Shown here: one piece after another, positions 12,701-24,827 of the stretch
Numbering within the stretch: the first letter of the stretch is position 1
Layout of the letters: each line of letters opens with the position of its first letter
Assembly (NCBI GenBank): GCA_020744225.1
Contig: JAGMWG010000011.1
Span: 1,240,001-1,304,000, forward strand
Direction: 5' to 3'
DNA: 64,000 bases
Source: Paraphoma chrysanthemicola
Lineage: Eukaryota; Ascomycota; Dothideomycetes; Pleosporales; Phaeosphaeriaceae
Notes under the pieces: generated by a model
Database searches by the model: none
What the model was told of the DNA's origin: nothing
Seen by the model: only the letters and a program-made list of their open reading frames with translations
Made by a program: the position numbers and the translations under genes

Positions 12701-13465
12701 ATGAATCATCTTCCATATCAATCGACACAGGCACAGCTCGGGGATGGGCCTCCGCGAAGTCCCGCCCGGAGAGGGTCGCGACTGCTCGACCTCAATTGCA
12801 CACCGCGCTTTGGCTTGCACATGTATCGGCGAAGTCTGGGTCCACCCGAGCGGGTGCCAGTTCGGACGGACCGGGTCATAGGCGAACAGTTGCGAACACG
12901 CTTGGACGAGGAACGCGATCGCATGCTTCGCAATCCGACCGGGGCCGGTGTGCAACCCCTCGACAGCCTGTTCAGGCCACGCATCGAGGTCGAGTGGGTG
13001 GCGGCCAAATCCAACAAGCAAGGTCTTCCGGTGTATCCGCAGGCGCCGGTGGTGCACTTCCAGTCGGGGCAACCACCTATGCCTCCAGAACATTTCAGTA
13101 GAGCATATGATCCAGTAGCTGGCGACGTAGCCACGTATCCGCCGGCGCTGCGCGAAGCTCTCAACCGCGCTAATGCTAGTACAGCCCTGGAAGGATCACC
13201 GAGGCAATTACGAATATTCCGCGTTATGCATTGTACCGACAGCAGGTATATGAGGGATGAGACCAGGGAAGTGGCAAGGTGTGCGAGTGTTGTGGAGGCG
13301 AATCTGACAGTAGCTGAGTACTTCATCGAGACATTCTGGAACAACTCAATGTTGGATGAACCAAGGTTCCATGTCAGCGCGGCAGGTACATTGCGATGCG
13401 AGGTCTCGTCAGATGGGTCAACGGGCGGCTACGAGACGGTATGCGTGCAGGAGGATGCCTCGTGA
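12701..13465 (+). CDS. Hypothetical protein
   Basis: Single-exon frame of 254 codons from the first ATG (12701). The frame is open further upstream to 12530 but contains no ATG there. The N-terminal half is Pro/Arg-rich and disordered-looking (residues 1-120). The C-terminal half is more ordered, with segments such as ASVVEANLTVAEYFIETFWN and Cys residues at roughly even spacing. No known domain, membrane segment or signal peptide is visible. It converges with the minus-strand DUF7704-like gene, whose stop is at 13708. Confidence 0.45.
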   Translation: MNHLPYQSTQAQLGDGPPRSPARRGSRLLDLNCTPRFGLHMYRRSLGPPERVPVRTDRVIGEQLRTRLDEERDRMLRNPTGAGVQPLDSLFRPRIEVEWVAAKSNKQGLPVYPQAPVVHFQSGQPPMPPEHFSRAYDPVAGDVATYPPALREALNRANASTALEGSPRQLRIFRVMHCTDSRYMRDETREVARCASVVEANLTVAEYFIETFWNNSMLDEPRFHVSAAGTLRCEVSSDGSTGGYETVCVQEDAS

Positions 13466-13707
13466 GGCACAGCAGCGGGCGGTGGGAGTCGATGCGATTG
13501 GGGCATTTCAACGGCGTTTCGGTGTCGGTTTATTCGTACGTGTCGCGTCCATGACGCACATCTCATTCACTTCAAAAGAGAACTGGGCACTTCCTCGTCG
13601 AACGACATGCCACAAAGCACCATTGCAGCAACACGACAGCGTGCGGAATGACCTGTCGTTCAGCAAAGTGTCTGATTTCCCTGTGACTGACATGGTCTTC
13701 TTCTGCT

Positions 13708-14166
13708 TCATTGTCTCTTCCTGAAATATGTGCCTTTCTTGAAGCCCAGCTCCAGCAGGAACCCAAGCCTCAGCAGGAATGGCGCCACCGACAAAACCAT
13801 TGTCAGTGCATCTTTTCCCTGCCACAGCCATGGACTTAGGAACTCTTGTGTGCCCATCGCCGCCCACGTTGCGTGGATGTGCCCTGCATCGCACGCCGCA
13901 AGCGCAATTATTACCGCTTTCCATGTTCGTACGTCGTCGGCGACCCGAAGAACAAGAAGTTCGGTAATCGCGAACATGAGATAGGTGGAAGCGAGCTGGT
14001 CGCATACAATTTGTGTTTCGGGAGCATAACGCGAGGTTCGAGGCATGTATGCAAAGTACTGTTCAGGGCGCCAGTGAAGCTTGAACGTGCCGCCGAGGGC
14101 CATGCATGGCTCGATCCAGAGATGCCATATTCGATACGCGAGGGGTATGCAAAACGCGGGTCTTTC
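13708..14166 (-). CDS. DUF7704-like four-helix membrane protein; 5' end uncertain
   Basis: The frame reads ...FCIPLAYRIWHLWIEPCMALGG, then HWRPEQYFAYMPRTSRYAPE, DQLASTYLMFAITELLVLRV, VWK/TWKAVIIALAACDAGHIHATW and VLSVAPFLLRLGFLLELG. This order of hydrophobic segments and the YFAYM...YxPxxQ, DQLASTYLxFAxxE and CDAGHIxATW blocks match the small fungal DUF7704 membrane family of unknown function. The internal ATG at 14103 cannot be the true start because the first helix lies upstream of it. The frame stays open to about 14169, where a CAG acceptor is possible. The first exon could not be joined confidently: the obvious GTACGC donor would give an intron of only 34 bp. Confidence 0.65.
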   Translation of the reverse strand, partial: ERPAFCIPLAYRIWHLWIEPCMALGGTFKLHWRPEQYFAYMPRTSRYAPETQIVCDQLASTYLMFAITELLVLRVADDVRTWKAVIIALAACDAGHIHATWAAMGTQEFLSPWLWQGKDALTMVLSVAPFLLRLGFLLELGFKKGTYFRKRQ

Positions 14167-15932
14167 CTGAGTGTTCGGCGTGCTCGGTGATATAGCGTAC
14201 CTGTCGTGGTGTTGTTGTGGTGGAGTTTGCTACACGGATCAGCGGCGCGGAGACGAGACTGAAGACCGCGGGCGAGCGATTGGTGGGAACGTGCCCCTGC
14301 TTTCCACGCCTTGCGCAAACATACCTGATTCGGAAGGTTGGGATGATCGGAGGAGGAATATGATCCCAGTGCGGATGACCAACCATTTGTTGCTGCCATG
14401 GGACTCATTGCAGATCGTACTTCGTAGCTGCGGGTGGTTCGAGGGCGAGTTTTGGCAGGTCGTCCACTGTCCTTCTTCACGGCACAAGACGCCTTGTGAA
14501 CGAACGCTAGCCGCCCAATTGTCTGTTGCACTTGCACAACATTATTGATGTGGCCCCTTGCTCCATTGGGTGGCTCGTTATAGATGTCTTGCTCATGGTT
14601 ATGCCGTTCTGCCCGACCGCCTGTGACTGCATCTTTCTACCAGACGCAGCGCAGGGGCGATTCCATTGTCGAAGTTCATAGCAGGCGGATCCTGATCGCA
14701 ACTAACACACAAGGCGCTTATTTAGAATGTCAGGGTATGCATGATGTTTTGCCAGGCATACGAGGATACAATCTACAAAACTCGTTGCGGGGTTATATGA
14801 AAAGACTACGAGGGAATCGAATAGGTATTGATGCGGGGGGTGGCGAGGGATCGGGACAATTCGGGCACAGTTCTCAAATGCCGAACAACGTCGATGTGAG
14901 GGAAGCGAGGAAAAGCCGTTCTGTTTGTGCGGATATCTCTATGTATGATTACCATTTGCACAAACTTGTCGGCCTGAACCGCGGCTTCTAACCGTGATGG
15001 ATTTTTCGATGTATTAGGAGCAGTCTCCATCGAATTCAGGCGGTGGGGTATCTGCAAGAATCAGCACTTCATGCATGACAGAGATTTCTGCATTGGTAAC
15101 ATCGGATTCTTTGCAAAGCATCGTATTGTTGAATTGCCATGGCGGGTCTGCCTGCCGAGCGTGATCTGCCCGCCCGGTGCCTGAACAAGCAGCGCACTTC
15201 ACGTGGGATGCTTCAGACTGCCCAGCACTCCCGAGAGCAGCCGGAGGTGTCAAATGCGGTAGTTTTCTCTGCAGCTCAACTGGTCATCTCCAATTGGCGT
15301 TGGGACAAACCGGGTGATCCTAGATAGACTGGCGGCACCCAAGCTCTCGCGGCGGGCGTGGGGCCTTGCATGGAACTTTTACAAAAAACCTGCGTAGCCA
15401 TGATGCAGCGTGATGGTACCACCAATTGTGCCCCAGTCAATTTCGAGTTGGGGCATCCTTTGATTGTGAGACAGCTGTCAAAATGGCGAGCCCCTGCACG
15501 CTCAGCTGTGCCTGCCCGCGGCCCCCGCGATGACGTCGGATTTCTGGTCCGCCCTGAAGCTGGGCAGAAATGAACAAGTCGGCGCTGCTCGTCCTACGGT
15601 GAGCAGCTGGCACGGAACAACCAAGGCAATCTACGCCAGACGGCACAGACACGCTCGTTTGTACTTAAGTACCTTGTTCGCTGTTCCGCGCAATAGGAGA
15701 GGCTTCCGGGCGCACGCGTAGTCTTGCGATTCTGCCCTGGAGGAGACCCTACACCGATCACGTCGCTGGAACTTTCTACCTCACCCGACCGTCAACACAA
15801 CTTTACCTCGAGCCCGCGCCAGCATCCCAGCTTTCCTCCGCGTCTCACCCCTAAATCTCACCACCATCCCTACGGTATTGCTAGACAATCACCTTCACAA
15901 CGTCAGGCGCGCACGCCAAATCATCGCCTAGC
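14167..15932. other. Long intergenic region upstream of the trehalose gene
   Basis: About 1.7 kb with no supported gene, apart from the missing first exon of the minus-strand gene that must lie near 14.2-14.5 kb. CCCCT/AGGGG pentamers, the stress-response element of yeasts, occur at 14294, 14653 and 15491. A 12-bp perfect palindrome GTACTTAAGTAC lies at 15661-15672, about 260 bp before the ATG. Their role is not known. Confidence 0.4.
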
Positions 15933-18821
15933 ATGACCACCTTCGTCTGCTCCCTGTAAGTGACCTCTTGTTTGCTCGCCTGCAATGCTTCATAGGAGCA
16001 CTTCAAGCTCCGCTCTCTACTGTACGAAGCACTAACTATATACGTCAGATTCCTCCCCAACACAGTCGACTTCAAGCAGGATAAAGAGGAGGAGGATCCC
16101 GCAACCATCACTGAGGATCAAGAGTCTGCTCCACCCAAGCTTAGTGACATTGGGAGACAGGCATCAATTAACAGTATCCACAGCAAGAAAGATGAGCCAC
16201 CCAGTGTACTCCGGCGTGCACCGCCCTCGCACATCAATCTGCCTAGGCGCGCGACCCTGAACATACTCGAGCAGGAAGAACTCTTCACACCTGGCCAACC
16301 AAGCGCAGCTACCCACTTCCCTAACCCGCGCGACCCGAAAGGCTTGGTCCGTAGCGACGCTCATGTTCCCGATTGGGGCCTGAGTAACCTTTTGTTCAAC
16401 CAACCGCAGTCGCGAGCTGACCCTGCGCCGCCCGACACAATCCTCGCATACACAAAGTCGCATGGGAAAGCCCCGAGTAAGCGGCCAAAGGGTTCCCGCA
16501 CCAACAAGAATGGCGCAGATCCTCGCTGGGCAAAGGAGTATTCGATCGAACCCGCCGCCCAAGGCAACGGTGGTCTGTTCAATGCAGTTCGCCAGGCCCT
16601 TGCTAGTGAACGCATCCACGATGTTCTCTTCGTCGGCTTGGTCGGGTTCCCTACTGATCAGCTCATGGAAGACCGCAAGATGGAAATCACCGGAAAGCTG
16701 GAAGAGGAGTTCTCGTCGCTTGCGGTCATGGTCGCCGACAAGGACTTTGACGGCCACTATGCACACTACTGCAAGACAATTCTCTGGCCAGTGTTCCACT
16801 ACGTGATCCCTGACCACCCCAAGAGCAAAGCTTTCCTGGATCACTCCTGGGTGTACTACGTCAAGATCAACCAGGCCTTTGCAGACAAGGTGATCCAGAA
16901 CTACAAGCGTGGTGACATCATCTGGATTCACGACTACCACCTGTGCCTGGTGCCTCAGATGCTTCGCGCCAAGTTGCCCGATGCCCAGATCGGATTCTTC
17001 CTACACACCGCGTTCCCTTCATCAGAAGTCTTCCGCTGTCTCGCGGCGCGGACAGAGTTGCTCAACGGTATGCTCGGTGCCAATCTTGTTGCTTTCCAGA
17101 CACACGAGTACGCACACCACTTCCTCCAGACCTGCAGCCGAATCCTATCCGTCGAGGCTACCGAGGACGGAGTCCAGCTGGAGAACCGCTTCGTTAATGT
17201 GTGGTCGTCGCCCATTGGCATCGACCCCCAGGCAATGTTCAGGCAGCGATCAGAACCAGAGGTCAAGCAGTGGATCCAAACTATGTTGAAGCGATACGAA
17301 GGCAAGAAGGTTATCGTGGCGCGCGACAAGCTCGACAGCATCCGTGGCGTACGACAAAAGCTCTTGGCCTTCGAGCTCTTCCTGAACAAATACCCAGACT
17401 GGAAGGACAAGGTTGTTCTGATCCAGGTCGCAACTTCAACTACAGAGGACGCTGAGCTCGCGGCGACATGCTCGGAAATTGTTACGCGCATTGACGCCAT
17501 GCACTCCACCCTGACGCATAATCCATTGGTGTTCCTGAGACAGGACATTCCCTTCTCACAATTCATGGCTCTGCTTTCTGTCGCTGACGCGCTTGCAATT
17601 ACTAGCTTGCGCGAAGGCATGAACCTCACTGTTCACGAATTTATCACCTGTCAGGATGGCGGACACAGCCCGAAGAAGCATGGTCCAGTTATCCTCAGCG
17701 AGTTCACTGGCAGCGCAGCTATGTTTGAAGGCGCGGAACTTGCTGTCAATCCATGGGACTACAACGGCATCGCTGAGGCGTTTAGAATTGCCCTCGAGAT
17801 GACCGAAGAAGAGAAAGAGCGGCGATTCTCCCAGATGCGTGGCATTGTCACGCACCACACGGGCGAATTTTGGGTCGACAATTTGAGCACTCATCTTACC
17901 AAGGTTTACGAGGAGCAGTTCAGCCGCGACACCATGTCCATTCCACGACTCTCTGCCGCCAATCTGACGAGGGCCTACGAGTCGACCTGGAATCGACTCT
18001 TTATTCTGGACTATGAAGGTACTCTAGCCTCCTACGGCTCAGTGAGCAACACCGTCATCGCTAGTACCGAGCGGGTTATCGACATTCTTAACGATCTTGT
18101 CGCAGACGAGCACAATGTGGTCTACGTCATGAGCGGTCGCACCGTCGAGGAGACTGAGCTCATCTTCAACCGTGTGAAGGGTCTCGGATTGATCGCAGAG
18201 AATGGTTGCTTCCTCCGCGAGCCCATATCGGATGAATGGACTCAGTTCCCTAATCAGGAGAAAACAGCTAAGTGGCAGGAGTCATGCAAGTCGATTCTGC
18301 AATACTACCTCGAGCGTGTTGAAGGCAGCTACCTGGAGACGAAGCAATGCTCACTGATCTTTCACTACGAGAAGGCGAATGACAACGATGCGTCAAGTCG
18401 ACATGCCGGTGATTGCGCCAACCACATCAACGACGCTTGTGAGCAGCAGCGCGTCAAGGCTGTTCCAACCAAGGACTCCGTCATCATTGAGCCCATAGAC
18501 TTCGACAAGGCGACTGCGGCGCAGCACATCTTCAAGAAGTACGCGGAGTCAGACCGACCGGATTTCCTGTTTGTCGCTGGTAACGATCGCAGCGATGAGG
18601 GAGTCTTCCGCTGGGCTAAGCAGCTCAAGGATGATTGGCTCGTTCACAACGTCCAGACCGTGACCGTTGGCAATCGCAACTCCATCGCGATGTCCACCCT
18701 CACGAACGGCTCCACAGGTAAGCTCAGTCCACACAAACCATCCTTGGCAAATAGCACGCTAACAATCCACATAGGACTACTCAGCGTTTTGACCAAGCTC
18801 TCCAAGATCAGAACCACGTAG
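15933..18821 (+). CDS. TPS3: Trehalose-6-phosphate synthase complex regulatory subunit (TPS3/TSL1-like)
   Basis: Predicted 912-residue cytosolic protein in three exons (15933-15955, 16049-18717, 18775-18821), with a 23-bp first exon encoding MTTFVCS. An N-terminal regulatory region of about 130 residues precedes a GT20 synthase-like domain (IWIHDYHLCLVPQMLR, LREGMNLTVHEFI). A HAD phosphatase-like domain begins near residue 655. The synthase substrate motif, usually R-L-D-Y-x-K-G, reads K-L-D-S-I-R-G near residue 432. The phosphatase nucleophile motif DxDGT reads DYEGTL, so the second Asp is Glu. These changes, the extended N-terminus and the SLFLPNTVDF start point to a non-catalytic scaffold of the TPS complex, not Tps1 or Tps2. 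It helps make trehalose from UDP-glucose and glucose-6-phosphate under stress. Confidence 0.85.
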
Positions 18822-19711
18822 CGCAGAGGACAACGACCCAAGGGAGCGAGAGTCTTACGTTCCACTGTCGCCTCAGATTGAGCCTCTCTTCTCTGTTTCT
18901 TTCTATTAGCGATCGCAGCATAGACACGCAACGTAGCGTGCTCGAGTGAATGAATGCATGAACCTCTCATGAAAGGATAACATGATGATCAAGCGTCACA
19001 GCGTGCATAGGCGGAGTACGGACGTTCTCTTTTCAATGCAACGTTTCTACCTACGTAGCAATGCCACAGAATTTCTCGAATACAAAGGTGCACCCGCTTG
19101 GGGTCTTTGATGAGGAACTTCAACTTTTCGCGTGACGGAACCTTCTATGGGGTAGATCTTAGAGCTGTCCTCGGTTCGTGATAGTATTGAGGCTGGAGAG
19201 TGGGTCGCGGCGTGTCATGCGCCACCGGCACGACAATTCCGAGCGAGACAGCATCCCCGCAATTGCGTGCCAAGTGGACGAGATCGCCTGAGAACGCGTC
19301 AAAACAAGCACTCCGACGTCATACCATGAGGAACAGGCTTCACGCAAGCAGCAAGCGGCTGTAACGGCTCTTTTGGCGACGAATTGGGATTCTTTTGCAA
19401 AGCCAAGTGGAGCATAATTGGATGCTTATGGTCGGGAATCCTGCCTCTCACGCCTGTACATACGTCAATTGTAAATACGGACGACACAGTCCCTTACTGC
19501 TCAGCGGGTCGCACCTTACCCATACCATTTCAAGCTTTCTTTCTCACAGTCTTGCTCTGCACGTTCATTCCTTAGCGACTCAATCACGACTTACGGCGAC
19601 ACGAAGCTACGAACAGCTAACTGAGCAGGCCACCAAATACCCCCTCACCGCGACTCGACCGCGAACAAGGACCGCAATACGACCGCATTATCAGGCGCAG
19701 TTTAGCCCAAC
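18822..19711. other. Intergenic region
   Basis: The 890 bp between the trehalose gene and the Mug190-like gene hold no supported gene. The stretch just before 19712 lacks in-frame upstream ATGs and is probably 5' leader. Confidence 0.45.
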
Positions 19712-22700
19712 ATGTCGGGCGTCGAAGATGTAGAGGACCAGCGCCGGTCGTACCGAGCTCCACACAATGCCCGCAACCCGATACCCACAATTTCCAAGTA
19801 CCGCGAAGAGCAGCAGCGGAGGCAGGAGCAGTATGGCCAGCCTGAAGACGAAGCGAATGATGACGGTGGCCGCTCAGCACGCGACAAGCTCGGGGATGCA
19901 TACAATGCCTTCACGGGCAAGGGCGACGACGAGATCAACGATGGGCAGACCCCATACAAGGCCGAGAACAAGAACCTTCAGTCGGCAGACATTGACGAGG
20001 CAGATGACCACTCAGGACAGACTGCCAACCAAAAGGATAAGCAATTGCCCCAAGATACAGACGACGATGAGGATGTTGAAGACACCACACAAGGACAGCT
20101 ACACGAGTCGGATCCGAAGAAGGCGCGGAAGAACATGAAGAAGTTCAAGGCGGACGGTACCGAGCGCGAAGTCACAGATCCAATCACACATCTTCCAGTA
20201 AAGATTCACGATTTCACGGACAAGGACTTGAAGCGGACACAGAAGAACAACCCTCCCGCGGGATCGGAGCCGCGAACAATGACTGGCATGGACGCGATTG
20301 ACAAGAGCGATGAGCACTTAGAGGCAGAGGAGCAGGAGTCCAAGGATGCACACACCGCCATGGAAGTTCTCTTCCCGCCGCCCGACTTCGAAATGACCCG
20401 CACCGAGATTACGACCGTATATACACAAGCCTTGACCGCCGGCCTCATAGGAGTCGCTCTCAGCTTGGTCATTGTGGACGCGTTGTTTTGGCCAAGCCGG
20501 CGCATGACTGGCTGGAAGGGACAAATGTGGAAAGGTGTACAACTTGTAACCATGCTGGTCGTGGCTGCAGGTGTGTCGATGTTCATACGGCAATGGACGC
20601 ACAACAGGATAAAGAACGTGTGGGATGTCGAAGTCTGGCAGGCAGAGCGGCGGCGCGGCCAGAAGTTGGCGCGAAGTCAGACTGCGGAGAGCGCGCAATG
20701 GCTGAATTCGCTCTTTGCTTCAGTATGGCCGCTAATCAATCCGGACCTTTTCACCAGCATATCGGATACACTCGAGGTACGAGGGACTGTGCGTTGTGGA
20801 TAGGGTAGTGCTAATAATGACAGGACGTCATGCAAGCCTCATTACCTAGCATGGTGCGCATGGTCGCGGTCGAGGATATCGGCCAGGGTAGCGAAGCACT
20901 CCGCATCCTCGGCGTACGATGGCTTCCTACCGGCGCTGCGGCTCGGTCTGTGAGCTCAGACGGAAAGCTCAAATCTTCGCACCAGGAAAAGGACGATCGC
21001 ACTGTGCAGGACGACGGCGAGGGCCAAGGCGAAGCTGGCTTGCAGAGGCAAGACACGATGGAGGCTGAGGAAGGCGATTTTGTCAATGTGGAGATTGCAT
21101 TTGCATACCGGCCGTCAACTGGACGAGGCATCAAATCGCGCGCGAAGCATGCCCATCTCTACCTGGCCTTTTACCTGCCAGGAAAGGTCAAGCTGCGTGA
21201 GTTGGCCAATTTTTATCATGTGAGATATATAGCTAACATGACACAGCTGTGTGGGTTGAGCTTACTGGTATCGTCGGTGTAATTCGCTTGCGGCTACAGC
21301 TTTGTCCTGACCCGCCATTCTTCTCGATATGCACCATGTCATTCCTCGGTCAACCCAAGGTCACACTATCATGCGTCCCACTGATTAAGAAAGGTCCAAA
21401 TCTCATGGATGTACCTCTAATTAGCAGCTTCGTGCAGTCCTCGATGGACGCAGCACTCGCCGAATATGTTGCACCCAAGTCGCTTACACTAGATCTAAAG
21501 GACATGATGATGGGCGATGACTTCAAGAAAGACACAGTCGCTCAGGGTGTTATAGTCGTGCGCATCAAGCACGCGTACGACTTCAAGGAGGGAGACAGCG
21601 GGCTTGGGCCTCTGAAGAAAGGCTCCGCAGATCCTTACGTTACAGTCGGCTGGGCGAAGTTTGGAAAGCCTGTGTGGTCAACACGCGTTCTGCAAGATAA
21701 CATGGAGCCATACTGGGACGAGATGTGCTTTGTCACCGTCACACCGCAGGAGTTGAATGTTGATGAGAGGCTGCGACTACAACTTTGGGACTCTGATCGC
21801 ACTACAGCGGACGACGACTTGGGACGTATCGAGGTCGACTTGAAAGGGATCATGAAGGGCGAGGAGACAAACGGCAAGATACACGACCGCGAAGATGGCT
21901 TCAAAGCTATGAAGGCCGGCGAAGGCATGCCTGGGAAATTGAGCTGGAGCATTGGATACTTTTCCAAGACGAGGATAACCGACGATCAGCTGCTGGCTCA
22001 AAACGAGGACCCGGACATCAAGAGCATGGATCAATTGAAGAAGAAGGTCTACGCAGAAGCCGAGCAGAAGCTGCGAGAGGCGAGCAAAGACCATCAGCAC
22101 GAGGTTGAGCAGCAAAAGTCGGAGGACCTTCGTGCCCGCCAGGATCAGCTTATCATTGCTTCACCGCCATCTGAGGATTATCCATCGGGCATTCTGAGTA
22201 TCCAGATTCATCAGATTACTGGTCTGGAACTCGAGGTTCTCAATAAGAACAAGGCTGACGAGAAGGGTGAAGAGAGTGATGAGCAAGAGGAGGGCGAAGA
22301 TTTGCCTTCGTCATATTGCACCATCATCATCAACCACAAAAAGGTCTTCAAGACACGGACGAAGCCTAAGAACAGCAAGCCCTTCTTCAACGCAGGCTGT
22401 GAGCGATTCATCCGCGATGTCAGGAATACTGAGGTACACATAGCTGTTCGCGACATGCGCGTCCACGAAGATGATCCGCTTCTGGGCATCGTGTATCTCC
22501 CTCTCGAGAAGGTCTTCCACAAACGTAGCCAGATCGTCTCCACATTCCCGCTATCAGGCGGTGTAGGGTACGGCCGTGCCCGTATTTCCATGGTCTTCCG
22601 GAGTGTTCAACTGCAAGTACCCAAGACCATGTTAGGCTGGGATTACGGCACGCTCGACATCAAGTCCACTATTAAAGGCATCGATGTTCCTCAAGACCTC

Positions 22701-23510
22701 CAGAAGATGAGACTAAAGGTTCGCACTCGCACTTCCCGAGGCAAGCTCCAGTCACGCGGCCAGGATGAATGGCGCACAAAAGATGACAAAGCTATCCGCC
22801 TGCCTGTCAAGTACCGCTACGCTGCACCTATGATAGTCGAATTTCGTCAAGACGCTACGTTGAGAGATCACACCGCCGCTTTTGCGATTCTTTGGCTCAA
22901 AGATGTGCCAGATAACGAGCAACAGACTGTCCGATTACCCATCTGGAAAGGCGACGTCAAGCGTGCGCAAGACAACATCCTCCCCTCCTACGGCGACAAG
23001 ATTGGCGAACTCGAAGTCACTCTCACATTCTGGTCCGGTCTCTCTGGCTACCACGAGAAATTCTCAAAAGGCGACAAACACATGGGCCAAGTCATGGAAG
23101 TCCTCGACGTCGCAAACGACCAAGAATGGAGCGACTGGGACGACTCCGACAGTCCACAAGATACCGCCAAGCCCGGTATATCTTCCAACAACAACGACTC
23201 CGACTCTGATTCCTCCTCATCCTCAGATTCTGACGACTCCTCAAATTTCCTTCCGGATTTCCTACAAAAAGATAAGAAATCAGGATCCAAGCTCAGCGAG
23301 AACGGCTCGCGAAGCGGCCCGATTGACCAGTTGAAGGATTATAAAGCCAATGCGAAACAATTACATAGAAAGAATCGGGGTGCGATGCAGTGGAAGGGCC
23401 CGAGGACGTTGGCGTGGATGAAACATGTGGGTGATAGGGGGAAGAGTAAGGTTGAGGGGTTGTTTAAGCATCATGAGAGGAGTGGGGCGGGGATTGAGAC
23501 GGAGGCGTAA
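19712..23510 (+). CDS. Mug190-like SMP/C2-domain ER membrane protein (tricalbin relative)
   Basis: Predicted 1233 residues in three exons (19712-20776, 20824-21196, 21247-23510). The acidic, disordered N-terminus (about 220 residues) precedes two hydrophobic segments (TAGLIGVALSLVIVDALFW and a second near residue 275). An SMP-type lipid-binding domain follows: LNSLFASVWPLINPDLFTSI ... DIGQGSEALRILGVRWLP ... NVEIAFAYRP. A C2 domain starts at VIVVRIKHAYDFKEGD with the Asp pair in SADPYVTVGW and LWDSDRTTADDDLG. A second, more diverged C2 lies near ILSIQIHQITGLELEV. The tail is Ser/Asp-rich then basic. This layout matches S. pombe Mug190 and tricalbins, which tether the ER to the plasma membrane and carry lipids between them. 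Confidence 0.85.
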
Positions 23511-23869
23511 ACGCAAAGGAGAGTGGAGAGGAATCCTTCGACCGATTTACGCCACATTTTACCTCGCAAACGGGGCCCACGTCTACCGCGTAGTTATATT
23601 TCGCGTCACAACGCGAATGTTTATAAAAGCTTTCCTCGACTTAGTGCGACTGGCGATAAGTCCTATGGCTGAACAGTCATATTACGTAGTCTATGCAAGA
23701 GTTCAAAACAACAATCTTTACATCAAGAGAGCATGGTCTCACTCCGCATCGATTCGGGACAACGCATAGCATTCAACCCGCCAATTCTGATTTCTCCTGC
23801 TTTTCAAAACCTCATCAGAACACTCCACTCCATCCTATGCAAAACCGTCCCCTCTATTAACGTCATTAC
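23511..23869. other. Intergenic region
   Basis: Convergent 3' regions of the Mug190-like gene and the zinc-ribbon gene. Nothing distinctive is visible. Confidence 0.45.
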
Positions 23870-24394
23870 CTACCCCGTCTTCACAAACCAAGCCCACCAC
23901 CTCCCCTCCCCAAACCCACCTCTCCCTCTCGCCATCTCATCACACACACACCGCCTCATAGGGCCCCACTTCACCTTCTTCAACCGCTTCTCAAACAAGC
24001 CCACACGCATCACCCGACCTACCTTTGCGCGCCGACTCAGCCCGCACCCCCGACACACATGCACGATGGGCATCACGCGGATCCCGCGCGGCGTGTCGTT
24101 TGCCGTGAACCATGTTTCTACGCCGCTGGATGGCCAGGCTTGGAGCATGGATGGGCGACGACACGTGGGGCAGAGGATGTGTGTGCAGGTGCTGCAGCGG
24201 AGAGTGCCGAGGGGGTGTGTGGAGGGACTGGGGTGGAGGGTTAGAGTGTTGGTGTGGGCACAGAAGTGCCAGGTCCAGTGCCAGGTGGTTGGAGCGTGAG
24301 GGGGAGCATAGAGAGGGGAGGACGAAGGGGAGTAGGGGAGTGGGGGAGGCGCTGGGGGTGGAGTTTGTTGTTGGTGTGGTGGGGATGTAGACAT
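23870..24394 (-). CDS. Probable double zinc ribbon protein
   Basis: Single-exon frame of 174 codons from ATG 24394. A Pro/Gln-rich N-terminus (residues 1-40) precedes a cysteine-bearing core: WHWTWHFC, then LRCSTCTHILCPTC, then HVCRGCG, then a final CVC. Two CxxC-type pairs with spaced partners suggest two zinc ribbons, as in a small family widespread in filamentous ascomycetes whose role is unknown. A plus-strand frame of similar length overlaps it, but that frame has no motif and reads as low complexity. Confidence 0.6.
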   Translation of the reverse strand: MSTSPPHQQQTPPPAPPPLPYSPSSSPLYAPPHAPTTWHWTWHFCAHTNTLTLHPSPSTHPLGTLRCSTCTHILCPTCRRPSMLQAWPSSGVETWFTANDTPRGIRVMPIVHVCRGCGLSRRAKVGRVMRVGLFEKRLKKVKWGPMRRCVCDEMARGRGGFGEGRWWAWFVKTG

Positions 24395-24827
24395 TGTTGT
24401 GTCTGGGAATTCTTGCTGAAATATGTGGTGTTGGGTTTGTTGATGTTGGAAGGGATGGGTGGGTAATGAAGGGTGGGTAGTATGAGGGGAAGGAGTTATA
24501 TTTGGCTAGAGGTGACACTGTAGTTTAGATGTGTACTGATTCTGTAGTTAGAGCGCTTACAATGTCTCCGTACACGGTGTACATGCTCATATACACAATC
24601 ATGACCTCGTCGACCTAATTCCCTTGACATCGATCTCACCTCGGCATGCTCAAAGTCACGGCCCAGGCAGAGTCTATTTTATAGCATCACAGTTATGGCA
24701 GTCACATCTCAGGAGCTCTCGTCGCGAAAAAGTCAAATAAGAGTACCATGTAAACAGCTACCATACTACACACGCACCCGCAAAGCCGCCAGAAATGCAC
24801 CGAAGGTACACAGGGCACACCAACACC
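24395..24827. other. Intergenic region
   Basis: Upstream region of the zinc-ribbon gene and 3' region of the gene ending at 24828. Partly G-rich on the plus strand; no gene is supported. Confidence 0.45.

Noticed and set aside
14170..14203. 34-bp intron to give the DUF7704-like gene a first exon
   Set aside because: Too short for the 43-93 bp range of every other intron here; the 5' end was left open.
13911..14537. 208-codon minus-strand frame as the DUF7704 gene
   Set aside because: It is in a different frame from the membrane-helix blocks; the real frame is 13708-14166.
16164..16940. 258-codon minus-strand frame
   Set aside because: Antisense shadow of the trehalose-complex gene, whose plus-strand protein is clearly conserved.
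23733..24299. 188-codon plus-strand frame
   Set aside because: Low complexity and antisense to the zinc-ribbon frame, which has ordered Cys pairs.
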